Shown piece after piece: positions 1 through 5,845 of a DNA stretch of 9,042 nucleotides. The stretch comes from CAZUSC01 sp964622915 (GTDB taxonomy: Bacteria > Patescibacteriota > Andersenbacteria > UBA10190). Numbering within the stretch: position 1 is the stretch's first letter; every line of letters starts with the position of its first letter. The notes under the pieces were generated by a model. The model was not told where the DNA came from, did not search any database, and saw only the letters and a program-made list of their open reading frames with translations. Both the position numbers and the translations under genes were made by a program. The stretch spans positions 1 to 9,042 of the forward strand of contig CAZUSC010000075.1 of assembly GCA_964622915.1 (NCBI GenBank), in the 5' to 3' direction.

Positions 1-1418
1 AGATAGCCGTGGAAAATTGTATTAATTATTCCCTCGCCGCGTGTATCCGTCAAAAATTCGGCCCGATAGCCAATCAAACAGCGAGTCGCCACCAGAAAGT
101 GCAGGTGGGCAATACCTTTATCTACCCGCATATCTTTCATCTCGCCTTGCCGTCTGCCCATTTTTTCAATCACCGCCCCGGAAGCACTTTCCGGACACTC
201 AATATAGACATCTTCGAATGGCTCCATTTTCTGGCCATCCTCTTCTTTAAAAATAACCTGGGGCATGCCTACTTGAAATTCGTAGCCTTCGCGCAGCATT
301 TTTTCAATTAAAATAGACAAGTGCAACTCGCCCCGGCCCAGCACAGTAAAAACTGAATCAGATTCGCCAACTGCTTTTAGCTTTAAAGCCACGTCGCTCA
401 ACAGCTCGCGCTCCAAGCGACTCTTCAGATGACGGGCAGTTGAGAATTCTCCTTCCGTGCCGGCAAAGGGGGAGGTATTGACAGCGAAAGTCATTTTGAC
501 GGTCGGCTCATCAATAGCAATGGTGGGCAAAGCAACCGGCTGATCAATATCGGCAATGGTTTCACCAATTTTAACTCCTTCAACACCAGCCACTGCTACA
601 ATGTCGCCAGCCGTCACTTCCTCTACTTCCACTTTATTCATTCCCTGGAATGTCAAAATGGCCGTCACTTTAGCCGACGCGCTGCTGCCATCTGCCGACA
701 GGCGCATCACCCGCTGATTTTTTTGCAGCTGGCCGGCTACCAGCGGACCAATCGCGATCTGTCCTTTATATGAATCGTAGGCGACATTCACTACCAGCAT
801 CTGCAACGGGCCCTCGACAACCTTGGGCGCCGGAATGTGTTCAATAATCGCCTCAAAAATTGGAATAATATTCTCCATCTCGGCTAAGTTGGGTTTGCTG
901 CCGGCTTTGCCTTGAATAGCCGAGGCATACAGCACCGGAAAATCGGCCTGCTCATCGGTGGCTTCTAAATCAACAAATAATCCAAATGTTTGGTCGAGTA
1001 CCCAGTCCACGCGCGCCTCTGGCACATCAATTTTATTTATTACCACCACCACGCGGTGGCCAGCCTGCAGCGCTTTTTTCAACACAAATTTTGTCTGCGG
1101 CATCGGGCCGTCCTTCGCATCAACCAGCAGCAGTACGCCATCGGCCATGCTCATGATCCGCTCGACCTCGCCGCCGAAATCAGCATGGCCCGGGGTATCA
1201 ATAATATTTATTTTGTATCCCTTATATTGAATAGCGGCATTTTTGGAAAAAATAGTAATGCCTCGTTCCCGCTCTAATTCATTGGAATCCATCAAGAGGT
1301 TGGTACCATCCTCTTTTGTCTTAAAAGCCTCCGATTGGCGCAACAAAGCATCCACTAAGGTGGTTTTGCCATGATCAACATGCGCAATAATAGCTACGTT
1401 GCGTATAGCCTTGTTCAT
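1..1418 (-). CDS. typA: Ribosome-associated translational GTPase TypA/BipA (C-terminus cut by the window edge)
   Basis: TypA/BipA is an EF-G-like GTPase that binds the 70S ribosome and is needed in known bacteria for 50S assembly and growth under stress, notably cold. Reading back from ATG at 1418-1416 gives 472 uninterrupted codons before the left edge; family members are about 600 residues, so roughly 130 are missing. G motifs are all visible: G1 AHVDHGKT (12-19), the ERGITI switch (51-56), DTPGH (74-78) and NKID (128-131). An EF-Tu-like domain 2 and EF-G-like domains follow. Near the edge is the family hallmark IGYRAEFLTDTRGEGI; the usual RGLIGYR reads RCLIGYR here, a small deviation. The start lies one base after the helicase stop codon and has no clear Shine-Dalgarno site, so translation is probably coupled. 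The TypA assignment over LepA or EF-G rests on the hallmark and the N-terminal sequence. Confidence 0.96.
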   Translation of the reverse strand, partial: MNKAIRNVAIIAHVDHGKTTLVDALLRQSEAFKTKEDGTNLLMDSNELERERGITIFSKNAAIQYKGYKINIIDTPGHADFGGEVERIMSMADGVLLLVDAKDGPMPQTKFVLKKALQAGHRVVVVINKIDVPEARVDWVLDQTFGLFVDLEATDEQADFPVLYASAIQGKAGSKPNLAEMENIIPIFEAIIEHIPAPKVVEGPLQMLVVNVAYDSYKGQIAIGPLVAGQLQKNQRVMRLSADGSSASAKVTAILTFQGMNKVEVEEVTAGDIVAVAGVEGVKIGETIADIDQPVALPTIAIDEPTVKMTFAVNTSPFAGTEGEFSTARHLKSRLERELLSDVALKLKAVGESDSVFTVLGRGELHLSILIEKMLREGYEFQVGMPQVIFKEEDGQKMEPFEDVYIECPESASGAVIEKMGRRQGEMKDMRVDKGIAHLHFLVATRCLIGYRAEFLTDTRGEGIINTIFHGY

Positions 1419-1419
1419 T

Positions 1420-2661
1420 TTATAAATGCAGCCGGGGTGCTGGCCGACGGTATTTATTGGTAGCAAAGTTGCCGCGCGACTGCCGGCTGCCGGCATGAGC
1501 CCGCGCCGGCGTCGGGACTTCCCGGCCAGGCGGGAGCTGCGAGGCAGTCGAAATCGGCAACGGTCCGCGCACCATGCGCTCAATTAGTCGAACTTTGTCG
1601 CGCTGATCAGGCATGATAAAAGAAATAGCCTGCCCCACCCTGCCCGCCCGGCCGGTCCGACCGACCCGGTGGATATAGTCGCCTAAGTCATCTGGTAAAT
1701 CATAATTGATCACCAGTTCAATATTATGGACGTCGATGCCGCGCGCCGCAATATCCGTCGCCACCAGCACGCGATACGTTCCGGACTTAAATCCTTCCAA
1801 GGATTTACGCCGCTGGGATAATGACAAATTGGAATGAATCTCGGCGGCGGAATGGCCCATGCCCCGCACGACGCGGCAGATTTTCTTGGCCCCGTACTTG
1901 GTGCGCGAAAAAACTAAGACCGTTCCGGCGTATTCCTTTAATAATTTCTCCAGCAGCCGGTTTTTTTCTTCGCGTTTAACCACAAATAATTCTTGGTTAA
2001 CACGCTCCGCCACCGTACCGGAGGGCGCCACTTCCACTCGGACCGGACTTTTCATATGCTGGGCGGCAATTTTTACAATCGCCGGCGGCATGCTCGCCGA
2101 AAACAGCATTGTCTGCCGGTCTTTCGGTACTGCCCTTAAAATACGCTGGATCTGCGGCGCAAATCCCATATCCAGCATACGATCTGCTTCATCCAACACC
2201 AGTACACCAATATTATTTAAACTAATCGATTTGGTCTGCAAATGATCGATAAGCCTTCCCGGCGTGCCGATAATCACGTGCGGCTGACGACCAATGGCTC
2301 GTTTTTGTTGATGGGCAGAGGCGCCGCCGATCACCAGTACTCGCCGCAAACCCAGACTATTGCCAATTTTCCCCAATGTTTCGTCAACCTGGGCAGCCAG
2401 CTCACGCGTCGGCAAAATTATCAGACCTTGTTTTTTACGCCGGCTAATTTGCTGTAACAGAGGAACCGAAAAAGCTAATGTTTTACCTGTTCCTGTCTGA
2501 GCAATACCAATTACGTCTAGGCCCTGGCTAGCAATAGGAATTGCTTTGTGTTGAATAGGCGTCGGCACAAAAAAATTCAGCCGATCTAAGATCGCTAAGA
2601 TTTTTGGGCTAATACCTAAATCAGAAAACTTTGGACCGCCAGAGGCCGGGGTTTGTGACAT
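1420..2661 (-). CDS. DEAD-box ATP-dependent RNA helicase, RhlE-like
   Basis: This enzyme unwinds short RNA duplexes with ATP, typically in ribosome assembly or mRNA turnover. The 413-residue protein carries the full motif set: Q motif (F12 and PTPIQ at 33-37), motif I AQTGTGKT (54-61), Ia PTRELAAQ (84-91), Ib TPGR (133-136), II DEAD (157-160), III SAS (188-190, where SAT is commoner), IV VFSRT (250-254), V ATDIAARGID (301-310) and VI HRVGRTGR (331-338). A short basic tail (about 375-413, eight Arg/Lys) may hold RNA; there is no separate RNA-binding domain. RhlE is the closest subfamily by the DEADRMLDMGF context, but subfamily is inference. I chose ATG 2661 because the protein then begins just before the Q motif. 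A TTG at 2709 would add 16 arginine-rich residues not typical of the family. The gene heads the operon with typA. Confidence 0.94.
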   Translation of the reverse strand: MSQTPASGGPKFSDLGISPKILAILDRLNFFVPTPIQHKAIPIASQGLDVIGIAQTGTGKTLAFSVPLLQQISRRKKQGLIILPTRELAAQVDETLGKIGNSLGLRRVLVIGGASAHQQKRAIGRQPHVIIGTPGRLIDHLQTKSISLNNIGVLVLDEADRMLDMGFAPQIQRILRAVPKDRQTMLFSASMPPAIVKIAAQHMKSPVRVEVAPSGTVAERVNQELFVVKREEKNRLLEKLLKEYAGTVLVFSRTKYGAKKICRVVRGMGHSAAEIHSNLSLSQRRKSLEGFKSGTYRVLVATDIAARGIDVHNIELVINYDLPDDLGDYIHRVGRTGRAGRVGQAISFIMPDQRDKVRLIERMVRGPLPISTASQLPPGREVPTPARAHAGSRQSRGNFATNKYRRPAPRLHL

Positions 2662-2757
2662 GTTATTAAGAGTGACCCGGGTCCTTCTTAGGTCACATAC
2701 ATGCCGCAAGAGGTCGAGTCCGTTATACCGCTAATCTAAGCGGTAATTAGGATTAAT
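2662..2757 (-). promoter_or_regulatory. Structured 5' leader of the helicase-typA operon
   Basis: Between the predicted transcription start (near 2757) and ATG 2661 lie about 96 nt with two dyads. A 7-bp hairpin pairs TACCGCT with AGCGGTA (2726-2745, 6-nt loop). Further down, GTGACC and GGTCAC (2691-2696 with 2672-2677) can pair and place the purine-rich AAGAAGGA (2682-2689) in the loop. That Shine-Dalgarno-like site is 20 nt from the ATG, too far in linear sequence but closer if the stem forms. A four-codon ORF, Met-Tyr-Val-Thr-stop (2702-2688), ends inside the same site. Long structured leaders are known for cold-regulated helicase mRNAs; regulation here is inference. Confidence 0.45.
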
Positions 2758-2763
2758 TTAGCC

Positions 2764-2792
2764 ATTATATATCATATGTTCTCGATTGTCAA
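2764..2792 (-). promoter_or_regulatory. Consensus sigma70 promoter of the helicase-typA operon
   Basis: On the minus strand the -35 box is TTGACA (2792-2787) and the -10 box is TATAAT (2769-2764), separated by exactly 17 bp: a full match to the primary sigma factor consensus. Transcription should start near 2757. A strong constitutive promoter fits a translation-related operon; any further control would lie in the leader. Confidence 0.85.
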
Positions 2793-2844
2793 TTTTATAA
2801 CCTAATTTTCGTGGGATGACCTTTACGAATACCCTGACTCATAC

Positions 2845-2873
2845 TTGACAAATTATCATGGGTATGCTACCAT
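2845..2873 (+). promoter_or_regulatory. Sigma70 promoter with extended -10, driving the 97-residue orphan gene
   Basis: TTGACA (2845-2850), a 17-bp spacer, and TACCAT (2868-2873) preceded by TGC (an extended -10). The predicted start is near 2880, so ATG 2858 lies upstream of the transcript and cannot be the gene start. ATACCC (2829-2834) and GGGTAT (2860-2865) form an inverted repeat around the -35 that could be an operator; this is speculative. The -35 boxes of this promoter and the divergent helicase promoter are about 50 bp apart. Confidence 0.7.
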
Positions 2874-2901
2874 TATTTAGAGTTAGTAAGTTCAATCCAA
2901 A

Positions 2902-2927
2902 CAGCACCTTCTACCAGCACCTTCTAC
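2902..2927 (+). repeat. Tandem duplication of a 13-bp unit in the 5' leader of the orphan gene
   Basis: CAGCACCTTCTAC occurs twice head to tail (2902-2914 and 2915-2927) with no mismatch. It lies between the predicted transcription start (near 2880) and the ribosome binding site at 2931. It may be a recent slippage duplication or a repeated binding site; the sequence does not decide. Confidence 0.85.
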
Positions 2928-2941
2928 AACGGAGCAGAGCG

Positions 2942-3235
2942 ATGTCACGGGAATACAATTACCCTGTTTTTGGAACACAAGGCGGCGGCTTGGCTCGTGA
3001 AGTGAGGGGCCAACTCATTTTCGTTGAAAAGCCAGATTGTCCCGGTCTCGACGTCGGTGACGACGTCCCGGCCGAATGGGACTACCAGCCTGCCAACGAA
3101 TTGGCGCGCGAACTGTTGCGACAAGAAGAGTTGGATCGCGCCGTGGATGAAACGGACGCCGTTCCCGACAGTCTCGTTCATCCCACCAAAATAGGACTCT
3201 CCCTGCGGGAGCAAGCAGAGAGGCATCGCGACTAA
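2942..3235 (+). CDS. Hypothetical acidic protein, 97 residues, no recognised family
   Basis: I do not recognise this protein. It has no signal peptide, membrane segment or nucleotide-binding motif, and a single cysteine (33), so no metal-binding pair. Residues 1-30 include a Gly-rich turn (GGG at 14-16) and a hydrophobic stretch GQLIFVE (23-29) suggesting a beta hairpin. Residues 50-70 (ANELARELLRQEELDRAVDE) should form a charged amphipathic helix. Acidic residues outnumber basic about two to one. ATG 2942 is chosen because GGAG (2931-2934) sits 7 nt upstream, and because the promoter predicts a transcript beginning near 2880, after the earlier in-frame ATG at 2858. Coding is supported by the promoter, ribosome binding site and uninterrupted frame, not by homology. 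Confidence 0.65.
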   Translation: MSREYNYPVFGTQGGGLAREVRGQLIFVEKPDCPGLDVGDDVPAEWDYQPANELARELLRQEELDRAVDETDAVPDSLVHPTKIGLSLREQAERHRD

Positions 3236-3254
3236 AATCCCCCACAAAGTCACG

Positions 3255-3356
3255 ATGACAGAACCTTTAATCTTCGATCATGAACAACTGATCCGCCTCG
3301 ACAAAGAGAAACATATTCTCTGCGTCGGTGGCGGTTTTCTTTTGCCCGGTTTCTAG
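3255..3356 (+). CDS. Possible micro-ORF, 33 residues
   Basis: ATG 3255 opens 33 codons ending in TAG at 3356, 19 nt after the stop of the preceding gene and in another frame. The product is charged at its N-terminal end (DHEQLIRLDKEKH, 8-20) and ends in a hydrophobic glycine-rich tail (ILCVGGGFLLPGF, 21-33). No convincing Shine-Dalgarno site precedes it, so if translated it probably relies on coupling to the upstream gene. It could equally be the remnant of a longer gene or a chance ORF. I recognise no family. Confidence 0.25.
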   Translation: MTEPLIFDHEQLIRLDKEKHILCVGGGFLLPGF

Positions 3357-3381
3357 CAGACATAAGTATAATTACAACATT

Positions 3382-3470
3382 CCACATATATTTTCGCGGC
3401 CGTAGCTGCTAGCGGGACTCCCTAGCGCAAAAATTTGCAGTGAAAAAATAGGCCGAGAAAATATATGTGG
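3382..3470. repeat. 89-nt element with 20-bp near-perfect terminal inverted repeats
   Basis: The arm at 3382-3401 (begins CCACATATATTTTC, ends CGGCC) is the reverse complement of 3451-3470 with one mismatch in 20. The 49-nt interior has its own structure: GCTA and GGG (3408-3417) face CCC and TAGC (3420-3426) across a tiny loop, and GCAAAAATTTGC (3427-3438) is a second dyad. AGCTGCT inside (3404-3410) also matches AGCAGCT just outside the right arm (3473-3479), allowing an alternative fold. No T-run follows either arm, so it is not an ordinary intrinsic terminator. No flanking target-site duplication is evident. It may be a MITE-like element, a structured RNA, or a processing site between the small genes. 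Confidence 0.75.
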
Positions 3471-3516
3471 CGAGCAGCTTAAATAATTCTCTAGCGCAGT
3501 AATTGTTTGTCAGTAT
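3409..3516 (+). repeat. Dispersed short motifs: CTAGCG three times and an imperfect duplication
   Basis: CTAGCG occurs at 3409, 3422 and 3491. The last two extend to CTAGCGCA and are each followed within about 25 nt by similar T/G-rich text ending TTGCAGTG or TTGTCAGTA. TGTCAGT itself recurs at 3509 and 3533. One copy lies inside the inverted-repeat element and one outside, suggesting a degenerate duplicated unit wider than the element alone. Confidence 0.4.
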
Positions 3517-3531
3517 TTGCGGGCAAAAAAA

Positions 3532-3561
3532 CTGTCAGTGTACACGTAGGTTTGGTATGAT
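3532..3561 (+). promoter_or_regulatory. Promoter of the small membrane protein gene
   Basis: TATGAT (3556-3561) is preceded by TGG, giving an extended -10. CTGTCA (3532-3537), four of six to TTGACA, lies 18 bp upstream. The predicted start is near 3568, leaving a leader of about 45 nt. The gene therefore need not depend on transcription through the inverted-repeat element. Confidence 0.55.
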
Positions 3562-3596
3562 CGCTGTAATAAAGTGTCTAAATAGTAACCCCACTA

Positions 3597-3606
3597 AAGG
3601 AGGTGA
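3597..3606 (+). promoter_or_regulatory. Near-perfect Shine-Dalgarno site
   Basis: AAGGAGGTGA matches the complement of the 16S rRNA 3' end over 10 nt, with 6 nt between its last base and ATG 3613. It is the strongest ribosome binding site in the window, fixes the start, and predicts high expression. Confidence 0.9.
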
Positions 3607-3612
3607 CATCTA

Positions 3613-3870
3613 ATGACAGACGTAGTAAACAATCCTGACAACGGCGACAGCGGATCTGGCGTGGGTATCATAGTTGGTATTGTAATAATTATTGCCATCC
3701 TTATTCTTCTCGTGATGTTCGGTCTGCCCTATCTAAGAGGCGGTACCGTTAACAGCCTGGATGGTCTGCCAGAAGATAATGCGCCGTCCGACAACAGCGA
3801 TTTTGAAGTTACCGTGCCTGATGAAGACGTAAGTCTGCCTGACCAGTTTGATGTCAACGTTAATCCCTAA
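3613..3870 (+). CDS. Small single-pass membrane protein, 85 residues, unknown function
   Basis: The protein has a polar glycine-rich N terminus (1-16), one long hydrophobic helix (about 17-40, rich in Ile, Val and Leu, ending FGLPYLRG) and an acidic, proline-containing tail (44-85) with at least twelve Asp/Glu and almost no basic residues. There is no cleavable signal peptide pattern or lipobox. R42 next to the helix weakly suggests that end faces the cytoplasm, but both flanks are acidic and topology is open. The tail looks disordered and could bind cations or a basic partner. I recall similar small proteins ending the helix in FGLPY(L/I)RG in uncultured bacteria, without a function. Its own promoter and excellent ribosome binding site support a real, well-expressed gene. 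It ends 19 nt before the stop of the convergent transporter gene, with no terminator between them. Confidence 0.85.
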   Translation: MTDVVNNPDNGDSGSGVGIIVGIVIIIAILILLVMFGLPYLRGGTVNSLDGLPEDNAPSDNSDFEVTVPDEDVSLPDQFDVNVNP

Positions 3871-3889
3871 TGGCAAACTCCCTAGAGCA

Positions 3890-4999
3890 CTACTGTGCAG
3901 AACCGGCGCCAGTGCGTTCTTGGTACCGTTCGAAATAAACGTCCACTAGCGTAAACCACAAACTCATGACGATCGGGCCCAAAATAATACCGATCAGTCC
4001 AAACAAAGAGACGCCGCCGAGAATACCCAGCATAACCACCAGCGGATGCATGCGGGCTTGCCGACCCAGTAAAAACGGAGTCAGCAGATTATCGATCAAC
4101 CCCACCGCCAACATTCCCCAGATTGCTAGGCCGGCCGCCGCTATGATATGTCCGGTAAACAGCAGGTAAACGATGGCCGGCACTAATACTAGGGAGGTGC
4201 CAATGCTGGGAATAAATGAAGCCAAGGCGGCTAAGCTTCCTAACAAGAGCGCGCTCGGCACCCCAAACAACATAAAGCCGACACCGGCCACTATTCCCTG
4301 AATCATCGCCACTACCAGCGATCCTCGAATGATTGAATTTACTGCCTGCGCCAAGCGCTGAAAAATGTAAGTTTCGGTGGCGCCCGTCAGCGGCGATATT
4401 TCCATTACGCGGGCAATCGCCTTGTGGCCGTCACGCAGCAGAAAGAAGAAAATAAACAGCATCAGGAAGAAGTGGCCGAAAAACCCGGTGATGCCGGCAA
4501 ACACGCCGGAAAGATTTTGAATAATCCAGCGCGGCACTTCTTGCAAGCGACCTAAGAGGTCGCTCCGATCGACGTTAATTCCAGGTACAATTCCATTAAG
4601 AAAATCTTCTCCCTGTGTTAGCAGAACTTCACTTTGGATCTGCCCGGCTTGACCGCGCAGCGCGGCATAAATATCTTGCGCCTCACGCAAGAGCTGAAAA
4701 CTAAGCAGGAAAAAAGGAACAAATATTACAATTACCAGAATAATGGTTGTGAGCAGAGAGGCGGCTGTCCGTTGTTTTAAGCGGGCGGTAAGACGTTCAT
4801 TTAATCGATAGAACAAAATGGCAAAAACAATGGCCATCACCAGTGTATATAAATAAGAACGCAGCATGGCGATCGCCAGTACGCTTACTCCCAGCAAGAT
4901 GGCTAGGAAAAATATTGATTCCTGTTTGTTATAGTCCATAAAATAGTTCGATCCGTGTACATTTTTTTGATTCGTAGTTTTGAATTTTGCCTTTTGCAT
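3890..4999 (-). CDS. AI-2E/PerM-family multi-pass membrane transporter-like protein
   Basis: The AI-2E family (Pfam PF01594, formerly UPF0118) includes E. coli TqsA and YdiK and several Na+/H+ antiporter-like proteins; substrates differ, so the name does not prove autoinducer-2 export. From ATG 4999 the protein has 369 residues, normal for the family. Hydrophobic segments lie near 29-45, 49-64, 81-103, 173-188, 227-266 (two), 269-301 (two), 319-338 and 340-356, with the typical soluble loop at about 104-172. Family signatures are FIPSIGT (262-268), the DN pair (303-304) and GGVSLFGLIGIILGP (328-342). Start choice is uncertain: ATG 4999 has purine-rich AAAGAAGCGGAG upstream; ATG 5044 (384 residues) lies at or before the predicted transcription start; ATG 4939 (349 residues) also suits the family but lacks a ribosome binding site. 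The gene stands alone, divergent from the DUF2238-like gene. Confidence 0.9.
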   Translation of the reverse strand: MQKAKFKTTNQKNVHGSNYFMDYNKQESIFFLAILLGVSVLAIAMLRSYLYTLVMAIVFAILFYRLNERLTARLKQRTAASLLTTIILVIVIFVPFFLLSFQLLREAQDIYAALRGQAGQIQSEVLLTQGEDFLNGIVPGINVDRSDLLGRLQEVPRWIIQNLSGVFAGITGFFGHFFLMLFIFFFLLRDGHKAIARVMEISPLTGATETYIFQRLAQAVNSIIRGSLVVAMIQGIVAGVGFMLFGVPSALLLGSLAALASFIPSIGTSLVLVPAIVYLLFTGHIIAAAGLAIWGMLAVGLIDNLLTPFLLGRQARMHPLVVMLGILGGVSLFGLIGIILGPIVMSLWFTLVDVYFERYQERTGAGSAQ

Positions 5000-5047
5000 T
5001 CTCCGCTTCTTTATCTTACCACTTAAATGTCGGATAAAATGCATCTA

Positions 5048-5076
5048 TGTATAGTATATAGTCTGTTAAAGATCAA
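5048..5076 (-). promoter_or_regulatory. Weak candidate promoter for the AI-2E-family gene
   Basis: Minus strand: TTGATC (5076-5071), a 17-bp spacer, and TATACA (5053-5048), each four of six to consensus. Transcription would start near 5041. The gap to the plus gene at 5091 is AT-rich, and TATAGT (5050-5055) could be a -10 for that gene, but I found no matching -35. Confidence 0.35.
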
Positions 5077-5090
5077 CTATTCACCTTCCC

Positions 5091-5750
5091 ATGAAGAAAA
5101 AAACTCCGCGACATAGCCGTAGTGAACAACTCTACCGTAGTATTACGCTGCTAGTCCGCGTTGCGCTGCTGACCGCCGTCGCCATCGCTACCTGGCGGGG
5201 AAGTTGGGAAACGGCTTTTGCCAGCGCTGGCGTACTGTTGGTTACTTACCTGCCACGCCTATTAGAAAAGAGCATGCGATTTTATATTCCTACGGAATTA
5301 CAGCTAGCCGGCACCCTGCTTATTTACGCCACGTTGTTCTTGGGAGAAATTGAGCAATTTTATCAAAAATATGCTTGGTGGGATTTGGTCGCCCACACCG
5401 GATCGGCAATCGTCTTCGGAGTAATCGGCTTTATGATCCTATATTTCATGACCCGCGCCGGCAAGGTTGCCGCCCGGCCCATTACAATCGCTATCTTTTC
5501 TTTCTGTTTTGCCGTCGCCATCGGCACACTCTGGGAAATATTGGAATTCGCTGCCGATCAATTTCTGGGAACTAACATGCAAAAATCAGGACTGGTCGAC
5601 ACGATGACTGATTTAGCTGTTAACTCGCTGGGTGCTCTTTATGCCTCCGCCTTAGGATACTTTTACCTGCGCGGCGTACCGATCAACTTTCTGCATAACT
5701 TGCTCAACCAGACCGTTAAAGACAACCCGCATCTTTTCAAGGCGAAATAA
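5091..5750 (+). CDS. DUF2238/YjdF-like integral membrane protein
   Basis: A 219-residue protein with a basic N terminus (KKK at 2-4) and about six hydrophobic segments (roughly 17-35, 40-56, 68-84, 104-120, 130-146 and 175-193). It carries the conserved polar motifs of the DUF2238/YjdF group (PF09997): WWDLVAH (96-102) with its Asp and His, WEILEF (148-153) with two acidic residues, and DTMTDL (170-175). These residues sit at membrane borders and could form a metal or active site, but the family's function is unknown. The length matches the family. ATG 5091 has no Shine-Dalgarno site, so the transcript may be leaderless or nearly so. It is divergent from the AI-2E-family gene across 46-91 bp and converges on purL. 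No T-run terminator is seen for its own strand. Confidence 0.82.
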   Translation: MKKKTPRHSRSEQLYRSITLLVRVALLTAVAIATWRGSWETAFASAGVLLVTYLPRLLEKSMRFYIPTELQLAGTLLIYATLFLGEIEQFYQKYAWWDLVAHTGSAIVFGVIGFMILYFMTRAGKVAARPITIAIFSFCFAVAIGTLWEILEFAADQFLGTNMQKSGLVDTMTDLAVNSLGALYASALGYFYLRGVPINFLHNLLNQTVKDNPHLFKAK

Positions 5751-5780
5751 AAAAGCTGGCGTACTGCATATTTACGCGCC
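5749..5780 (-). terminator. Possible second intrinsic terminator downstream of purL
   Basis: Read on the minus strand, GGCGCGTA (5780-5773) pairs with TACGCC (5763-5758) with one bulge, followed by AGC and six T (5754-5749). It is weaker than the terminator just upstream of it and overlaps the stop codon of the convergent gene. It may act as a backup. Confidence 0.4.
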
Positions 5781-5782
5781 TG

Positions 5783-5823
5783 AAAAAGAAAAAGACCTCT
5801 CACACGTCCTTGTGTAAGAGGTC
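5783..5823 (-). terminator. Intrinsic terminator of purL
   Basis: On the minus strand GACCTCT-T-ACAC pairs with GTGT-G-AGAGGTC around a 6-nt loop, a continuous 12-bp stem because the T and G form a wobble pair. TTTTTCTTTTT follows (5793-5783). On the plus strand the wobble becomes a C-A mismatch and no T-run follows, so it serves the minus strand, 22 nt after the purL stop codon. Confidence 0.9.
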
Positions 5824-5845
5824 GGGTTGGCTTTCAGACAAGTCC

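Noticed and set aside
1859..2457. Two plus-strand open frames opposite the helicase gene
   Set aside because: They lie antisense to conserved helicase motifs, with implausible composition and no start signals.
2902..2927. The 13-bp tandem repeat or the 20-bp inverted repeat as a CRISPR trace
   Set aside because: The tandem copies have no spacer, the inverted repeat is a single dyad, and no cas gene is present.
3881..3900. GCAC-TACT-GTGC dyad between the convergent genes as a terminator
   Set aside because: The stem is only 4 bp with no T-run on either strand.
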